A stretch of 64,000 nt of DNA from NCBI RefSeq assembly GCF_015712165.1, contig NZ_JADPZX010000001.1, positions 6,894,001-6,958,000 on the forward strand, in the 5' to 3' direction. A program made the translations under genes and the position numbers. Shown here piece after piece: positions 51,817-60,592 of the stretch; position 1 is the stretch's first letter; each line of letters opens with the position of its first letter. The DNA comes from Streptomyces spinoverrucosus. GTDB lineage: Bacteria; Actinomycetota; Actinomycetes; Streptomycetales; Streptomycetaceae. A model generated the notes under the pieces. It saw nothing but the letters and a program-made list of their open reading frames with translations. It did not search any database and was not told the origin of the DNA.

Positions 51817-51863
51817 GACTCACTCCTGGTGACGGGGCACGGCGATGCCCGGAACGGCTTGTA

Positions 51864-51910
51864 TTGACGTTCGTTGATGCAACCTTGCGCCTTGAATCGA
51901 AAAACGTCAA
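51864..51910. promoter_or_regulatory. Likely ArsR operator between arsM and arsR
   Basis: TTGACGTT (51864-51871) and AACGTCAA (51903-51910) are perfect 8-bp inverted arms 31 bp apart. The left arm is also part of a direct TTGA-N6-TTGA repeat (51864-51877). Its position between the divergent arsM and arsR-aqp-arsC genes fits ArsR control of both. Confidence 0.5.
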
Positions 51911-51919
51911 CATAGAGCC

Positions 51920-52291
51920 ATGTCGAAACAAGAGCTCGAGGTGATCGGCCAGGACGCCGACTGCTGCCCGGGCCTGGCTTCCGCCCCGCTGGGCGACGAG
52001 CGGGCGGCGGAGCTGGCGAAGGTGTTCAAGGCGCTCGGGGACCCGGTCCGGCTCCGGCTGCTGTCGATGATCGCCTCACGTGAGGGCGGCGAGGTGTGCG
52101 TCTGCGAGATGACCCCGGCGTTCGACCTGTCCCAGCCGACGATCTCCCACCACCTCAAGCTCCTGCGCCAGGCCGGGCTCATCGATTGCGAGCGGCGCGG
52201 CACGTGGGTGTACTACTGGGTGCTGCCCGGCGTCCTGGACCAGCTCGCCGGATTCCTCGCCGCGCCCCGGCCCGCCGGAGTCACCGCGTGA
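51920..52291 (+). CDS. arsR: Arsenic-responsive repressor ArsR
   Basis: A 123-residue ArsR/SmtB repressor with the winged HTH at 35-100 (LSQPTISHHLKLLRQAGLID). The metalloid-sensing cysteines are C60 and C62 in GEVCVCEMTP (ELCVCDL type), plus an unusual CC at 15-16. GTGA overlap with the aquaporin gene. Confidence 0.94.
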   Translation: MSKQELEVIGQDADCCPGLASAPLGDERAAELAKVFKALGDPVRLRLLSMIASREGGEVCVCEMTPAFDLSQPTISHHLKLLRQAGLIDCERRGTWVYYWVLPGVLDQLAGFLAAPRPAGVTA

Positions 52292-53022
52292 GCGTGGCCC
52301 TCGGCCGCCGTGTGGCCGCCGAGACTCTGGGAACCGCGCTGCTGGTGGCGGTCGTCGTGGGCTCCGGCATCCAGGCCGCCGAGCTCTCGCGGGACGTGGG
52401 CGTGCAACTGCTCGCCAACTCGCTGGCCACGGTCTTCGGCCTGGGTGTGCTGATCGCCCTGTTCGGGCCGGTCTCCGGGGCGCATTTCAACCCCGCGGTC
52501 ACTCTCGCGGCCTGGTTCACCGGCCGCCGCGCCCCGGGCGGTCTCTCCCCGCGGGACGTCGCCGCGTATGTGCCCGCACAGATCGTGGGGGCGATCGGCG
52601 GGGCGGTCCTCGCCGACGCCATGTTCGCCGAGCCCCTCGTGAAGTTCTCCACCCACGACCGGTCCGCCGCTCACCTGTGGCTGGGCGAGGTCGTGGCCAC
52701 GGCAGGGCTGATCCTGCTGATCTTCGGCCTCGACCGGATCGGCCGCGCCCGGCTCGCTCCGGTGGCGGTGGCCTCCTACATCGGGGCCGCCTACTGGTTC
52801 ACCTCCTCCACGTCGTTCGCGAACCCGGCGGTGACCATCGGTCGCGCCTTCACCGACACCTTCGCCGGAATCGCCCCGGCTTCCGTCGCCCCGTTCATCG
52901 CCGCCCAGTTGCTAGGCGCCGCCCTCGGGCTGGGCGCCGTGGCGGTGGTGTACGGCCGCCCCGCCCCGGCGGCGGACGAGGTCGTCGTCCCGCACGGCGA
53001 ACCCGAACTCGCCTCCTCCTGA
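52288..53022 (+). CDS. MIP-family channel (aquaporin-like, arsenic cluster)
   Basis: A 244-residue six-helix channel with the two NPA boxes, HFNPAVTL and SFANPAVTI. Between arsR and arsC it takes the position normally held by an ArsB or Acr3 arsenite pump, as AqpS does in Sinorhizobium meliloti. Arsenite made by ArsC would leave by downhill flow. GTG start overlaps the arsR stop. Confidence 0.9.
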   Translation: MSVALGRRVAAETLGTALLVAVVVGSGIQAAELSRDVGVQLLANSLATVFGLGVLIALFGPVSGAHFNPAVTLAAWFTGRRAPGGLSPRDVAAYVPAQIVGAIGGAVLADAMFAEPLVKFSTHDRSAAHLWLGEVVATAGLILLIFGLDRIGRARLAPVAVASYIGAAYWFTSSTSFANPAVTIGRAFTDTFAGIAPASVAPFIAAQLLGAALGLGAVAVVYGRPAPAADEVVVPHGEPELASS

Positions 53023-53052
53023 CCTGCCCCGCCTTCCAGAAAGACTCCTGCC

Positions 53053-53475
53053 ATGACCACCCCCGCCACCCGCCCCTCGGTGCTGTTCGTCTGCGTCCAC
53101 AACGCCGGCCGCTCCCAGATGGGCGCCGCCTTCCTCACTCACCTCGGCGGCGAGCGGGTCGAGGTTCGCTCAGCCGGCTCGGCGCCCGCCGACTCGGTCA
53201 ACCCGGCCGTGGTCGAGGCCATGGCGGAGGTGGGGATCGACATCTCCGCCGAGACGCCGAAGGTGCTGACCACCGAGGCCGTGCGGTCGTCCGACGTGGT
53301 GATCACGATGGGCTGCGGGGACGCCTGCCCGGTCTTCCCCGGCAAGCGGTACCTGGACTGGCAGCTGGACGACCCCGCCGGCCAGGGCGTCGACGCGGTC
53401 CGGCCGATCCGCGACGCCATCGAGGGACGTGTGCGCGGTCTGCTCGCGGAGCTCGGGATCACGGCGGTGGCGTAA
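53053..53475 (+). CDS. arsC: Arsenate reductase, low-molecular-weight phosphatase type
   Basis: A 140-residue enzyme that reduces arsenate to arsenite. The P-loop CVHNAGRS begins at C14, and C88 and C92 (ITMGCGDACP) complete the thiol relay, followed by DWQLDDPAG, the catalytic Asp loop. In actinobacteria such proteins work with thioredoxin or mycothiol; the three cysteines favour thioredoxin. AGAAAGA precedes the ATG by 10 bp. Confidence 0.94.
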   Translation: MTTPATRPSVLFVCVHNAGRSQMGAAFLTHLGGERVEVRSAGSAPADSVNPAVVEAMAEVGIDISAETPKVLTTEAVRSSDVVITMGCGDACPVFPGKRYLDWQLDDPAGQGVDAVRPIRDAIEGRVRGLLAELGITAVA

Positions 53476-53778
53476 CACCACGACGGCGGCCGCAGGACGT
53501 GCCCGCGTCCGGTGGCGGTCGGCGGGCCCGGCAAGCGGTCATGCGATGGACAGTGCCGGTCGCCGTGTCCATCGTGTGGCCGCCGTCCGCGTACGTCAGT
53601 TCCGGGGCGTCGACCGACGCGGACTCCGCGTCGGCCTCCGTGGCATGGGCCGACTGCGCTGACGTCGCACGGCGGTCGTCCCGGAGTGTATGGCGGCCCG
53701 CCCGTCGCCGTGCCGACCCGGAGGGTGCGGATCCTCGGATCGGCACGGCGCTCGGATGCGGCGGTGAGCGGCGTATCT
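53476..53778. other. Intergenic region after arsC
   Basis: 303 bp between convergent arsC and the TerD gene. I see no convincing gene, hairpin or repeat. Confidence 0.5.
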
Positions 53779-55014
53779 CTACAGCGCCTGTGCCGCCGGC
53801 TTGACCATGTTGCGGACCGTGCGGGCCTTGACGAAGTCGCCCATGGCCGTCATTTCCCACTCTCCGGAGTACTGGCGGATCAGCTTGGCCATCAGCACGC
53901 CGGTCTGCGGCTCGGCGTTGGTGAGGTCGAAGCGGACGAGTTCCTCACCGCTGGCCGCGTCGATCAGGCGGCAGTAGGCCTTGGCGACCTCGGTGAACTT
54001 CTGGCCGGAGAAGGAGTTGACCGTGAAGACCAGGCCGCTGACCTCCTGCGGGAGGTGGCCGAGGTCGACGGTGATCACCTCGTCGTCGCCGCCGCCCTCG
54101 CCGGTGAGGTTGTCGCCGGAGTGGCGGATCGCGCCGCCCACGATCTGGAGCTTGCCGAAGTAGCAGCTGTCGATGTGGTTGCGCTGCGGGCCGTACGCGA
54201 TGACCGAGGCATCCAGGTCGATGTCCCGGCCGCGGTACGCCGGCTCCCAGCCGAGACCCATCTTGACCTGGGAGAGCAGCGGGCGGCCGCCCTTGACCAG
54301 GGAGACCGTCTGGTTCTTCTGGAGGCTGACCCGGCCCTTGTCGAGGTTGATCTTCCCGGCGCCGGGCGCGGCGGCCGGGGCCGGCGGGGCCGCGGGGGGT
54401 GCGGCGGGCGCCGGGGGCGTGGTGAGACGCGGGTCCATGGCCGGGGCCGGCGGGGCCACCGGGGGCTGCATGGGGGCCGGGGGCGGGGTGACCGGCTGAG
54501 CCGGGGCGGCGGGCTCCTCCACCGTCACGCCGAAGTCCGTGGCGATGCCGGCCAGGCCGTTGGCGTATCCCTGGCCGACCGCGCGGGCCTTCCAGGCGCC
54601 GTTGCGCAGGTAGATCTCGACGACCACCAGTGCCGTCTCGGTGCCGAGCTGCGGGGGCGTGAACGTGGCCAGGGCGCTGTTGTCGTCCGCGTTGCGGATC
54701 GTGGCCGTCGGTTCGACGCCCTGGAAGGTCTGGCCCGCGGCGTCCGGGCTCGCGGTGACGACGATCTTCTCGATGCCCGGGGGGAGGGCGGTGGTGTCGA
54801 CCGTGATGGCGTCCGGGGCGGTGCCGCCGCCGGAGCGGTACGTCACGCCCGGGCCATTGGGCTGGTTGTAGAAGATGAAGTCGTCGTCGGAGCGCACCTT
54901 GCCGTCGGCGGTGAGCAGCAGGCCCGATACGTCGAGCCGCACGGGCGCGGCGACGTCCACCGTCACGCGGGCGGCGGACAGGGGGATGTTCGAGCCGGGG
55001 GTCATAGCTGTCAT
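53779..55014 (-). CDS. Double TerD-domain (tellurium resistance / stress) protein
   Basis: A 411-residue cytoplasmic protein with two TerD-like domains, an N-terminal one (about 8-165; DDDFIFYNQPNGPGVTYRSG, IRNADDNSALATF, EIYLRNGAWKARAVGQGY) and a C-terminal one (about 230-405; VSLVKGGRPLLSQVKMGLGW, DLDASVIAYG, GEGGGDDEVITVDLGHLP). A Pro/Ala-rich linker of about 55 residues joins them. TerD domains bind calcium through Asp-rich loops. The cellular role in Streptomyces is unclear. Two ATGs are present, 55014 and 55005. Confidence 0.9.
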   Translation of the reverse strand: MTAMTPGSNIPLSAARVTVDVAAPVRLDVSGLLLTADGKVRSDDDFIFYNQPNGPGVTYRSGGGTAPDAITVDTTALPPGIEKIVVTASPDAAGQTFQGVEPTATIRNADDNSALATFTPPQLGTETALVVVEIYLRNGAWKARAVGQGYANGLAGIATDFGVTVEEPAAPAQPVTPPPAPMQPPVAPPAPAMDPRLTTPPAPAAPPAAPPAPAAAPGAGKINLDKGRVSLQKNQTVSLVKGGRPLLSQVKMGLGWEPAYRGRDIDLDASVIAYGPQRNHIDSCYFGKLQIVGGAIRHSGDNLTGEGGGDDEVITVDLGHLPQEVSGLVFTVNSFSGQKFTEVAKAYCRLIDAASGEELVRFDLTNAEPQTGVLMAKLIRQYSGEWEMTAMGDFVKARTVRNMVKPAAQAL

Positions 55015-55099
55015 GCCCCGAGAACGAGCGAGGGCGTTTTACCGTTCCCTTACCGGGCGGCCGATCGGGTCACCGACCGGTTCGGGGGGGCGGGCAGAG

Positions 55100-55303
55100 G
55101 GTTTTCGCCCCCGCCGCCCCTACCCGTCCCACCTCCAGGGGCTCCGCCCCTTCGACCCCGCCGGGGGCTCTGCCCCCGGACCCCCGCTCCTCAAACGCCG
55201 GAGGGGCTGAGACACTGCAGCCCCCAGCAGGGGCCGAAGGGGACGGAGTCCCCTGGGACGGGACGGGATGGGACGGGTAGGGGCGGCGGGGGCGAGGAAA
55301 ACC
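55100..55303. repeat. Palindromic intergenic repeat unit
   Basis: A left arm at about 55100-55130 (GTTTTCGCCCCCGCCGCCCC at its start) recurs as its complement at about 55270-55303 with a 2-3-nt indel. Within lie two GC hairpins (GGGGCTCCGCCCC and GGGGGCTCTGCCCCC) and CTCCTCAAACGCCGGAGGGG, all of a kind I know as dispersed intergenic repeats in Streptomyces genomes. It is in the gap between the TerD and dehydrogenase genes. Confidence 0.75.
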
Positions 55304-56292
55304 TACGGCACCACCACGATCTTCCTGCCCTTCCCCGACGCGAACTGCTCCAGCGCCTCGGGGTAGCTGCTCAGCGGCAGGCGGTCGCTGATGAAGATGT
55401 CGGGGTCCAGGACACCGTTCGCGAACAGCTCGGCCGCGCGCTCGAAGCTGTGGAGTACGGCCATGGAGCCCGTGATGGTGATTTCCTGGTTGTAGATGCG
55501 GTACGGGTCGATGGTCACGCGCGTCGCGTAGTCCGCCACCCCGAACTGCAGGAACGTACCGGCCTTGGCCACGCGGTCCAGGCCGTCCTGGATCGCCGCC
55601 GCGTTCCCGGTCGCGTCCACCACCACGTCCCAGCCCTGCGGGCGGTCCAGTTCGTCCGCGTTCGCCGCCGACCCGGAGACACCCAGCTTGCGTGCCGTCT
55701 CCAGGCGGGCCGGGTTGACGTCCACCACCTCCACGCTCGCCGCGCCCGTGCGCTTGGCCAGCTCCAGCATCATCAGGCCCATCGTGCCCGAGCCGTAGAT
55801 CAGGACGTGGGCGCCCAGGCGGGACTGCAGGACGTCGTAACCGCGTACCGCGCAGGACAGGGGCTCGATCAGGGCCGCGTCCTGCGTGCGGATGTGCTCG
55901 GGGAGCTTCACGCAGTTCGCCACCGGCGCCACCGCGTACTGGGCGGCGCCGCCCGCCGTCGTCACGCCGATCGCGGCCCAGCGTTCACAGAGGTTGTTGT
56001 GTCCGTTGCGGCAGTAGCGGCACTCGTAGCAGTACAGCGACGGGTCGACCGCGACCTGGTCGCCCGGCGCCACCTCGGTGACCCGGGTGCCGACGGCCAC
56101 CACCTCGCCCGCGAACTCGTGCCCGGGCACGATCGGCAGGCTGGGAGCGAACTCGCCTTGGAGGATGTGCAGGTCCGTGCCGCACAGGCCGCACGCGGCG
56201 ACCTCCACGACGACCTCGCGGGGGCCCGGCGTCGGGTCCGGGACCTCGGCGACGACGGCCTTGCCGACGGACTCGATGACGGCGGCCTTCAT
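55303..56292 (-). CDS. Zinc-dependent polyol/alcohol dehydrogenase
   Basis: A 329-residue medium-chain dehydrogenase. Zinc ligands are in CGLCGTDLHILQGE (C34 and the later GHE), the structural zinc site has four cysteines in SLYCYECRYCRNGHNNLCERW, and the NAD fold in HVLIYGSGTMGLMMLELAKR. It overlaps the end of the permease gene (ATGA), so its substrate is probably the sugar alcohol imported by this operon. Confidence 0.9.
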   Translation of the reverse strand: MKAAVIESVGKAVVAEVPDPTPGPREVVVEVAACGLCGTDLHILQGEFAPSLPIVPGHEFAGEVVAVGTRVTEVAPGDQVAVDPSLYCYECRYCRNGHNNLCERWAAIGVTTAGGAAQYAVAPVANCVKLPEHIRTQDAALIEPLSCAVRGYDVLQSRLGAHVLIYGSGTMGLMMLELAKRTGAASVEVVDVNPARLETARKLGVSGSAANADELDRPQGWDVVVDATGNAAAIQDGLDRVAKAGTFLQFGVADYATRVTIDPYRIYNQEITITGSMAVLHSFERAAELFANGVLDPDIFISDRLPLSSYPEALEQFASGKGRKIVVVP

Positions 56293-57140
56293 TTCACGGC
56301 TCCCAACGACAGGCCCTGGACCAGCTTGTCCTGGGCGGCGAACCCCGCGGCGAGCACCGGCAGGGAGATGACGAGCGACGCGGCGCACACCTTCGCCAGG
56401 AACAGGCCCTGGCTGGTGATGAAGCCGGTCAGGAAGACGGGGGCGGTCTCGGCGACCACGCCCGTGAGGACTCGGGCGAACAGCAGCTCGTTCCAGCTGA
56501 AGATGAAGCAGATCAGGGCGGTGGCGGCGATGCCGGGCAGGGCCATCGGCGCGATCACGCGGCCCAGGATCGTGGGGAGGCGGGCGCCGTCCACGCGGGC
56601 CGCCTCGATCACCGCCACCGGGACCTCGGCCAGGAACGACTGCATCATCCACACCGCGATCGGCAGGTTCATGGAGGTGTAGAGGACGACCAGCAGCCAG
56701 ATGTTGTCCAGCAGCCCGGTGTTCTTGGCGAAGAGGTAGATCGGCAGCAGGCCCGCCACCACCGGCAGCATCTTCGTGGAGAGGAAGAAGAACAGGACGT
56801 CCGTCCACTTGCGCACCCGGCGGATCGACAGCGCGTACGCGGCGGGCAGCGCCAGGAGCAGCACCAGCAGCGTCGAGGTCACCGACGCCACCGTCGAGTT
56901 GATCAGGGACGGCCAGGGGCTGGCCCCGCCGCCGGCGCCGAAGAACTCGCGGTAGCCGTCGAGGGTGAGCGCGGCGCCGAAGGACGGCGGGTTGGTCGCC
57001 GCGTCCTGTTCGGAGTGGAAGGACGTCAGCGCCATCCACGCGATGGGCAGGAAGAAGACGATGCCGGCCAGCCAGGCCACCAGGCCCAGACCGGCGCCCT
57101 TACGGGGGATACGACGGACGCGTACGGCGATGCCGCTCAT
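56289..57140 (-). CDS. Polyol/sugar ABC transporter permease (MalG type)
   Basis: A 283-residue permease with six membrane helices and an EAA loop at VIEAARVDGARLPTILGRVI. It overlaps genes on both sides by 4 bp. The C-terminus, LVQGLSLGAVK, is typical. Confidence 0.93.
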   Translation of the reverse strand: MSGIAVRVRRIPRKGAGLGLVAWLAGIVFFLPIAWMALTSFHSEQDAATNPPSFGAALTLDGYREFFGAGGGASPWPSLINSTVASVTSTLLVLLLALPAAYALSIRRVRKWTDVLFFFLSTKMLPVVAGLLPIYLFAKNTGLLDNIWLLVVLYTSMNLPIAVWMMQSFLAEVPVAVIEAARVDGARLPTILGRVIAPMALPGIAATALICFIFSWNELLFARVLTGVVAETAPVFLTGFITSQGLFLAKVCAASLVISLPVLAAGFAAQDKLVQGLSLGAVK

Positions 57141-58078
57141 CCGCGGTTCACCTCCTCGCGGAACAGGGACGACACCACGCGCAGGGCGAAGGTCGCGATG
57201 ATGATCGAGCCGATGACGACCAGGACGCCGGCGGCCGAGGCGAGGCCGTTCTCGTGGGCCTGGTAGAAGCTCTGGTAGACGGTGTAGGGCAGGTTGGCGG
57301 TGCCCAGGCCGCCGGACGTGATCGTGAAGACCGCGTCGAAGTTCTGGACGATGTAGATCGAGCCGAGCAGCGCGCCGAGTTCGAGGTAGCGGCGCAGGTG
57401 CGGGAGCGTGAGGTGGCGGAAGATCTGCCAGTCGCTCGCGCCGTCCACCCGTGCGGCCTCGATCTGCTCCGGGTCCCGGCTCTGCAGCCCGGCCAGGACG
57501 ATCAGCATCATGAACGGGGTCCACTGCCAGACCAGGGACGCCTCGACCGCGAGCAGCGGGGTGTTGGAGATCCAGTCCGGTTGTGGGCCACCCACATAGT
57601 GCAACAACCCATTGAGCAGGCCGTATTCAGGGTTGTAGAGCACATGCTTCCAGAGCAGTGCCGCCGCGACGGGGACGACCAGGAACGGCGCGATCAGCAG
57701 GGTGCGGACCAGGCCCCGGCCCTTGAACCTCCGGTCCAGCAGCAGCGCCAGCACCAGGCCGAGGAGCAGGCTGACCAGGACGACGGTCACGGTCAGCAGG
57801 ATCGTCGTCCACACCGAGTTGCGCAGGTCGGCGTCGGTGAGGACATGGCGGTAGTTGTCGACGCCGGCGAAGCGGCGGGCGTCGGGATAGAGGGCGTTCC
57901 AGTCGAAGAAGGAGATCACCAGCGTGGCCACGAACGGCAGCTGGGTCACGACGATCATGAAGATCAGCGCGGGCAGCAGGGGCGCCCGGGTGGCCCAGGC
58001 GCGCAGCCGGGCCGACGGCTCGTGCTTGTGTGGGTGCACCGAGGGGGTGGCCACGGGGGCGGTGGTGGTGGCGGTCAT
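57137..58078 (-). CDS. Polyol/sugar ABC transporter permease (MalF type)
   Basis: A 313-residue permease with a ~30-residue Pro/His-rich cytoplasmic start, six helices and the EAA loop QIEAARVDGASDWQIFRHLT. Length is normal, unlike the insert-bearing permease at 314. It is co-translated with the binding-protein gene before it. Confidence 0.93.
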   Translation of the reverse strand: MTATTTAPVATPSVHPHKHEPSARLRAWATRAPLLPALIFMIVVTQLPFVATLVISFFDWNALYPDARRFAGVDNYRHVLTDADLRNSVWTTILLTVTVVLVSLLLGLVLALLLDRRFKGRGLVRTLLIAPFLVVPVAAALLWKHVLYNPEYGLLNGLLHYVGGPQPDWISNTPLLAVEASLVWQWTPFMMLIVLAGLQSRDPEQIEAARVDGASDWQIFRHLTLPHLRRYLELGALLGSIYIVQNFDAVFTITSGGLGTANLPYTVYQSFYQAHENGLASAAGVLVVIGSIIIATFALRVVSSLFREEVNRG

Positions 58079-59445
58079 CGTCCCTCGTACTCCTCGGAGA
58101 TGCGCTCGGCGAGCTGCTGGGACTTCTTCAGGGCCTCGTCGACGGACTGGCGTCCGGCGATGGCCGCGCTGATCTCCTGGGAGACCTTGGTGCCGAGGTC
58201 GGTGAACTCGGGGATGCCGACGAACTGGATGCCGGGCGCGGGACGCGGCTGCACTCCGGGGTCGTTCGGCCGGGCGCCCTCGATGGCCTCCTTCGTCATC
58301 TCCTGGAAGGCGGCGGCCTCGGCGCGGTAGTCGGGGTTCGTGTACGTCGACGCCCGCTTGCCCGCCGGTACGTTCGACCAGCCGATCTGGTCGCCGACCA
58401 GCTGCTCGTACTCCTTGCTGGACGCCCAGGAGACGAACTGCCAGGCCTTGTCGGCGTTGCGGGAGGCGTTCTGGATGCCCCAGGCCCAGGTGTAGAGCCA
58501 GCCGGAGGACTCGGTCTTCTCCACGGGTGCGGGGGCGTAGCCGACGTTGCCCTTGACGGGGGAGTCGGCCGCTTCCAGGGAGCCGGCCGCGGAGGTGGCG
58601 TCGTACCACATGGCGACCTTGCCCTGGGTCATGTTGTTGAGGCACTCGGCGAAGCCGGACTGGGCGGCGCCGGACTCGCCGTGCTCACGGACCAGGTCGA
58701 CATAGAACTTTGTCGCCTTCTTCCATTCGGGGGAGTCGAGGCGCGCGTTCCAGTTGTCGTCGAACCAGGTGCCGCCGAAGGTGTTCACGACCGTCGTCAG
58801 CGGTGCCATGACCTCGCCCCAGCCGGGCAGGCCGCGCAGGCAGATGCCCTTCATGCCGGACTCGGCGCCGTCCACCTTCGCGGCGAGGTCCGCCACCTGG
58901 GTCCAGGTGGGGTGCGCGGGCATCGTCAGGCCTTCCTTGTCGAACACGTCCTTGCGGTACATCAGGAAGGACGACTCGCCGTAGAAGGGCTGGCCGTAGA
59001 GCTTGCCGTCGTCGCCGGTGAGGGACTGGCGCATCGGCTTGAGGACGTCCTGCTCGTCGTACGCCGGGTCGTCGGCGACGTAGGAGTCCATCTCCTTCAG
59101 CCAGCCGTTGCGGGCGTAGATCGGTATCTCGTAGTTGGAGAGGGTGGCGACGTCGTACTGGCCGGCCTGGTTGGCGAAGTCCTGGCTGATCTTGTCGCGG
59201 ACGTCGTTCTCGGGCAGGACGGTGAAGTTGACCTTGATGCCGGTCTCTTTGGTGAAGTGAGCGGCGGTCAGCTTCTGCAGCTCGACCATCTGCGGGTTGT
59301 TGACCATCAGGACGTTGATCGAGTTGCCGCCCGATCCCGCCCCGCCCGCCCCGACCCAGCAGCCGGAGAGCAGCGGGGCGAGCAGCGTCCCTGCGGCGGC
59401 CATGGCGAGCGTGGCTCGCGGCCTCCGTCGGCTCTGGGTTCGCAT
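58075..59445 (-). CDS. Polyol/sugar ABC transporter substrate-binding lipoprotein
   Basis: A 456-residue lipoprotein with the lipobox LLSGC near residue 28 and the family-1 binding-protein core (INVLMVNNPQMVELQKLTA, YDVATLSNYEIPIYARNGWL). The pattern resembles sorbitol/mannitol-binding SmoE proteins; together with the dehydrogenase a sugar alcohol is likely. AGGAG lies 6 bp before the ATG. In the 77 bp before the gene a GGGCAC-N14-GTGCCC inverted repeat (59476-59501) could be the DeoR-regulator site. No ATPase gene is in the operon. Confidence 0.92.
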   Translation of the reverse strand: MRTQSRRRPRATLAMAAAGTLLAPLLSGCWVGAGGAGSGGNSINVLMVNNPQMVELQKLTAAHFTKETGIKVNFTVLPENDVRDKISQDFANQAGQYDVATLSNYEIPIYARNGWLKEMDSYVADDPAYDEQDVLKPMRQSLTGDDGKLYGQPFYGESSFLMYRKDVFDKEGLTMPAHPTWTQVADLAAKVDGAESGMKGICLRGLPGWGEVMAPLTTVVNTFGGTWFDDNWNARLDSPEWKKATKFYVDLVREHGESGAAQSGFAECLNNMTQGKVAMWYDATSAAGSLEAADSPVKGNVGYAPAPVEKTESSGWLYTWAWGIQNASRNADKAWQFVSWASSKEYEQLVGDQIGWSNVPAGKRASTYTNPDYRAEAAAFQEMTKEAIEGARPNDPGVQPRPAPGIQFVGIPEFTDLGTKVSQEISAAIAGRQSVDEALKKSQQLAERISEEYEGR

Positions 59446-59522
59446 GGATCGCTCCTGAACATTTGGGGAGATAAGGGGCACTGCTGGGTGTGAGGGTGCC
59501 CTATAGGGGATGAGTTGGATTT

Positions 59523-60299
59523 TCAGACGCGGATGACCTGGGGGCCGAGCAGCGAGTAGCGGTGCGCCTCGGACGTCGGCAGGAGGGTGCTCGTGACGAT
59601 CGCCTCCAGCGCGCCGACCTCCGCGAACCGGCAGAAACTGACCGCCCCGAACTTGGTGTGCACGCCCGCGAAGACCGTGCGCCGCGCGGCCCGCACCGCC
59701 TGCGCCTTGACCTCGCTGACCGCGGGGTCGGGGGTGGTCAGGCCGTGCTCCCGGGAGATGCCGTTGGCGCCGATGTAGGCGAGGTCGACCACGAAGCCGG
59801 CGAGCATCTTCGTCGTCCAGTGGTCGACGGTGGCCAGCGTGCCCGAGCGGACCCGGCCGCCGAGCAGCAGCACCGAGAAGCCCTCGGTCTCGGCGAGCGC
59901 GCCCGCGACGGGCAGGGACGCGGTGACCACGGTCAGCGGCCGGTCCCTGGGCAGTGCCTCGGCGATGAGCTGCGGGGTGAAGCCCTCGTCGACGAAGACC
60001 GTCTCGGCGTCCCCGAGCAGCTCGGCCGCGGCGGCCGCGATCCGGCGCTTCTCGGGGACGTGACTGGTGGCGCGGAACGCGAGGGTGGTCTCGAAGCCCG
60101 CGCTCTCCACGGGGTAGGCGCCGCCGTGGGTGCGGCGGACCAGGCCGTGGTCCTCAAGGGCGCGCAGATCCCGCCGTACGGTCTCCTTGGCCACGCCCAG
60201 CTGGGTGGCGAGCGCGGTGACGTCGACGGAGCCGGTGGCGCGGGCCGCGCGCACGATTTCGCGCTGCCGTTCTTCCGCGGTTCGGTTCATCTCTGTCAC
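59523..60299 (-). CDS. DeoR/GlpR-family transcriptional regulator
   Basis: A 258-residue repressor with the DeoR HTH at 12-60 (DVTALATQLGVAKETVRRDL, then VRRTHGGAYP) and the phosphosugar-binding DeoRC domain. It lies 77 bp before the polyol ABC operon in the same direction and probably controls it. GTG 60299 is favoured, since AAGG is at the right distance; ATG 60290 is possible. Confidence 0.92.
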   Translation of the reverse strand: MTEMNRTAEERQREIVRAARATGSVDVTALATQLGVAKETVRRDLRALEDHGLVRRTHGGAYPVESAGFETTLAFRATSHVPEKRRIAAAAAELLGDAETVFVDEGFTPQLIAEALPRDRPLTVVTASLPVAGALAETEGFSVLLLGGRVRSGTLATVDHWTTKMLAGFVVDLAYIGANGISREHGLTTPDPAVSEVKAQAVRAARRTVFAGVHTKFGAVSFCRFAEVGALEAIVTSTLLPTSEAHRYSLLGPQVIRV

Positions 60300-60464
60300 C
60301 CGCCTTCTCGCCGCGCTGCCCGTTCGGGCCCATGGGGGAAGTTCTACAGCGGGGGCGGTGTGGTGACCAGGTCTGTTAAGGGAGTGTTAGTGCCCGGGTG
60401 TGCCCGTTCGGTCTTGGGCGCGGTTGGTTGTGGGGGGACGGGTTGTGTGTTGTCTGGGGGTGCG

Positions 60465-60500
60465 TTGTGGCTGGTCGCGCAGGTCCCCGCGCCCCTGGGG
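60465..60500. repeat. Dispersed Streptomyces intergenic repeat
   Basis: The segment with GGCTGGTCGCGCAGGTCCCC and GCGCCCCTGGG matches a repeat common in intergenic DNA of Streptomyces, as I recall it. It lies in the 293-bp gap between the DeoR gene and the uronate dehydrogenase gene; the rest of this gap is GT-rich and shows no gene. Confidence 0.6.
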
Positions 60501-60592
60501 GCGCTGCCGGACCGCATCTCGAGCTGTGCCCGAATGTGGGAGCGGGCGGGTCCGTTTCTTGCCCGGTCGGCTCTGTCTTGGTCGGGATTTCG

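Noticed and set aside
53512..56682. A 1056-codon open frame on the plus strand opposite TerD and the dehydrogenase
   Set aside because: It crosses a repeat-filled intergenic gap and two real genes on the other strand. It is Arg/Gly-rich and has no recognisable domain.
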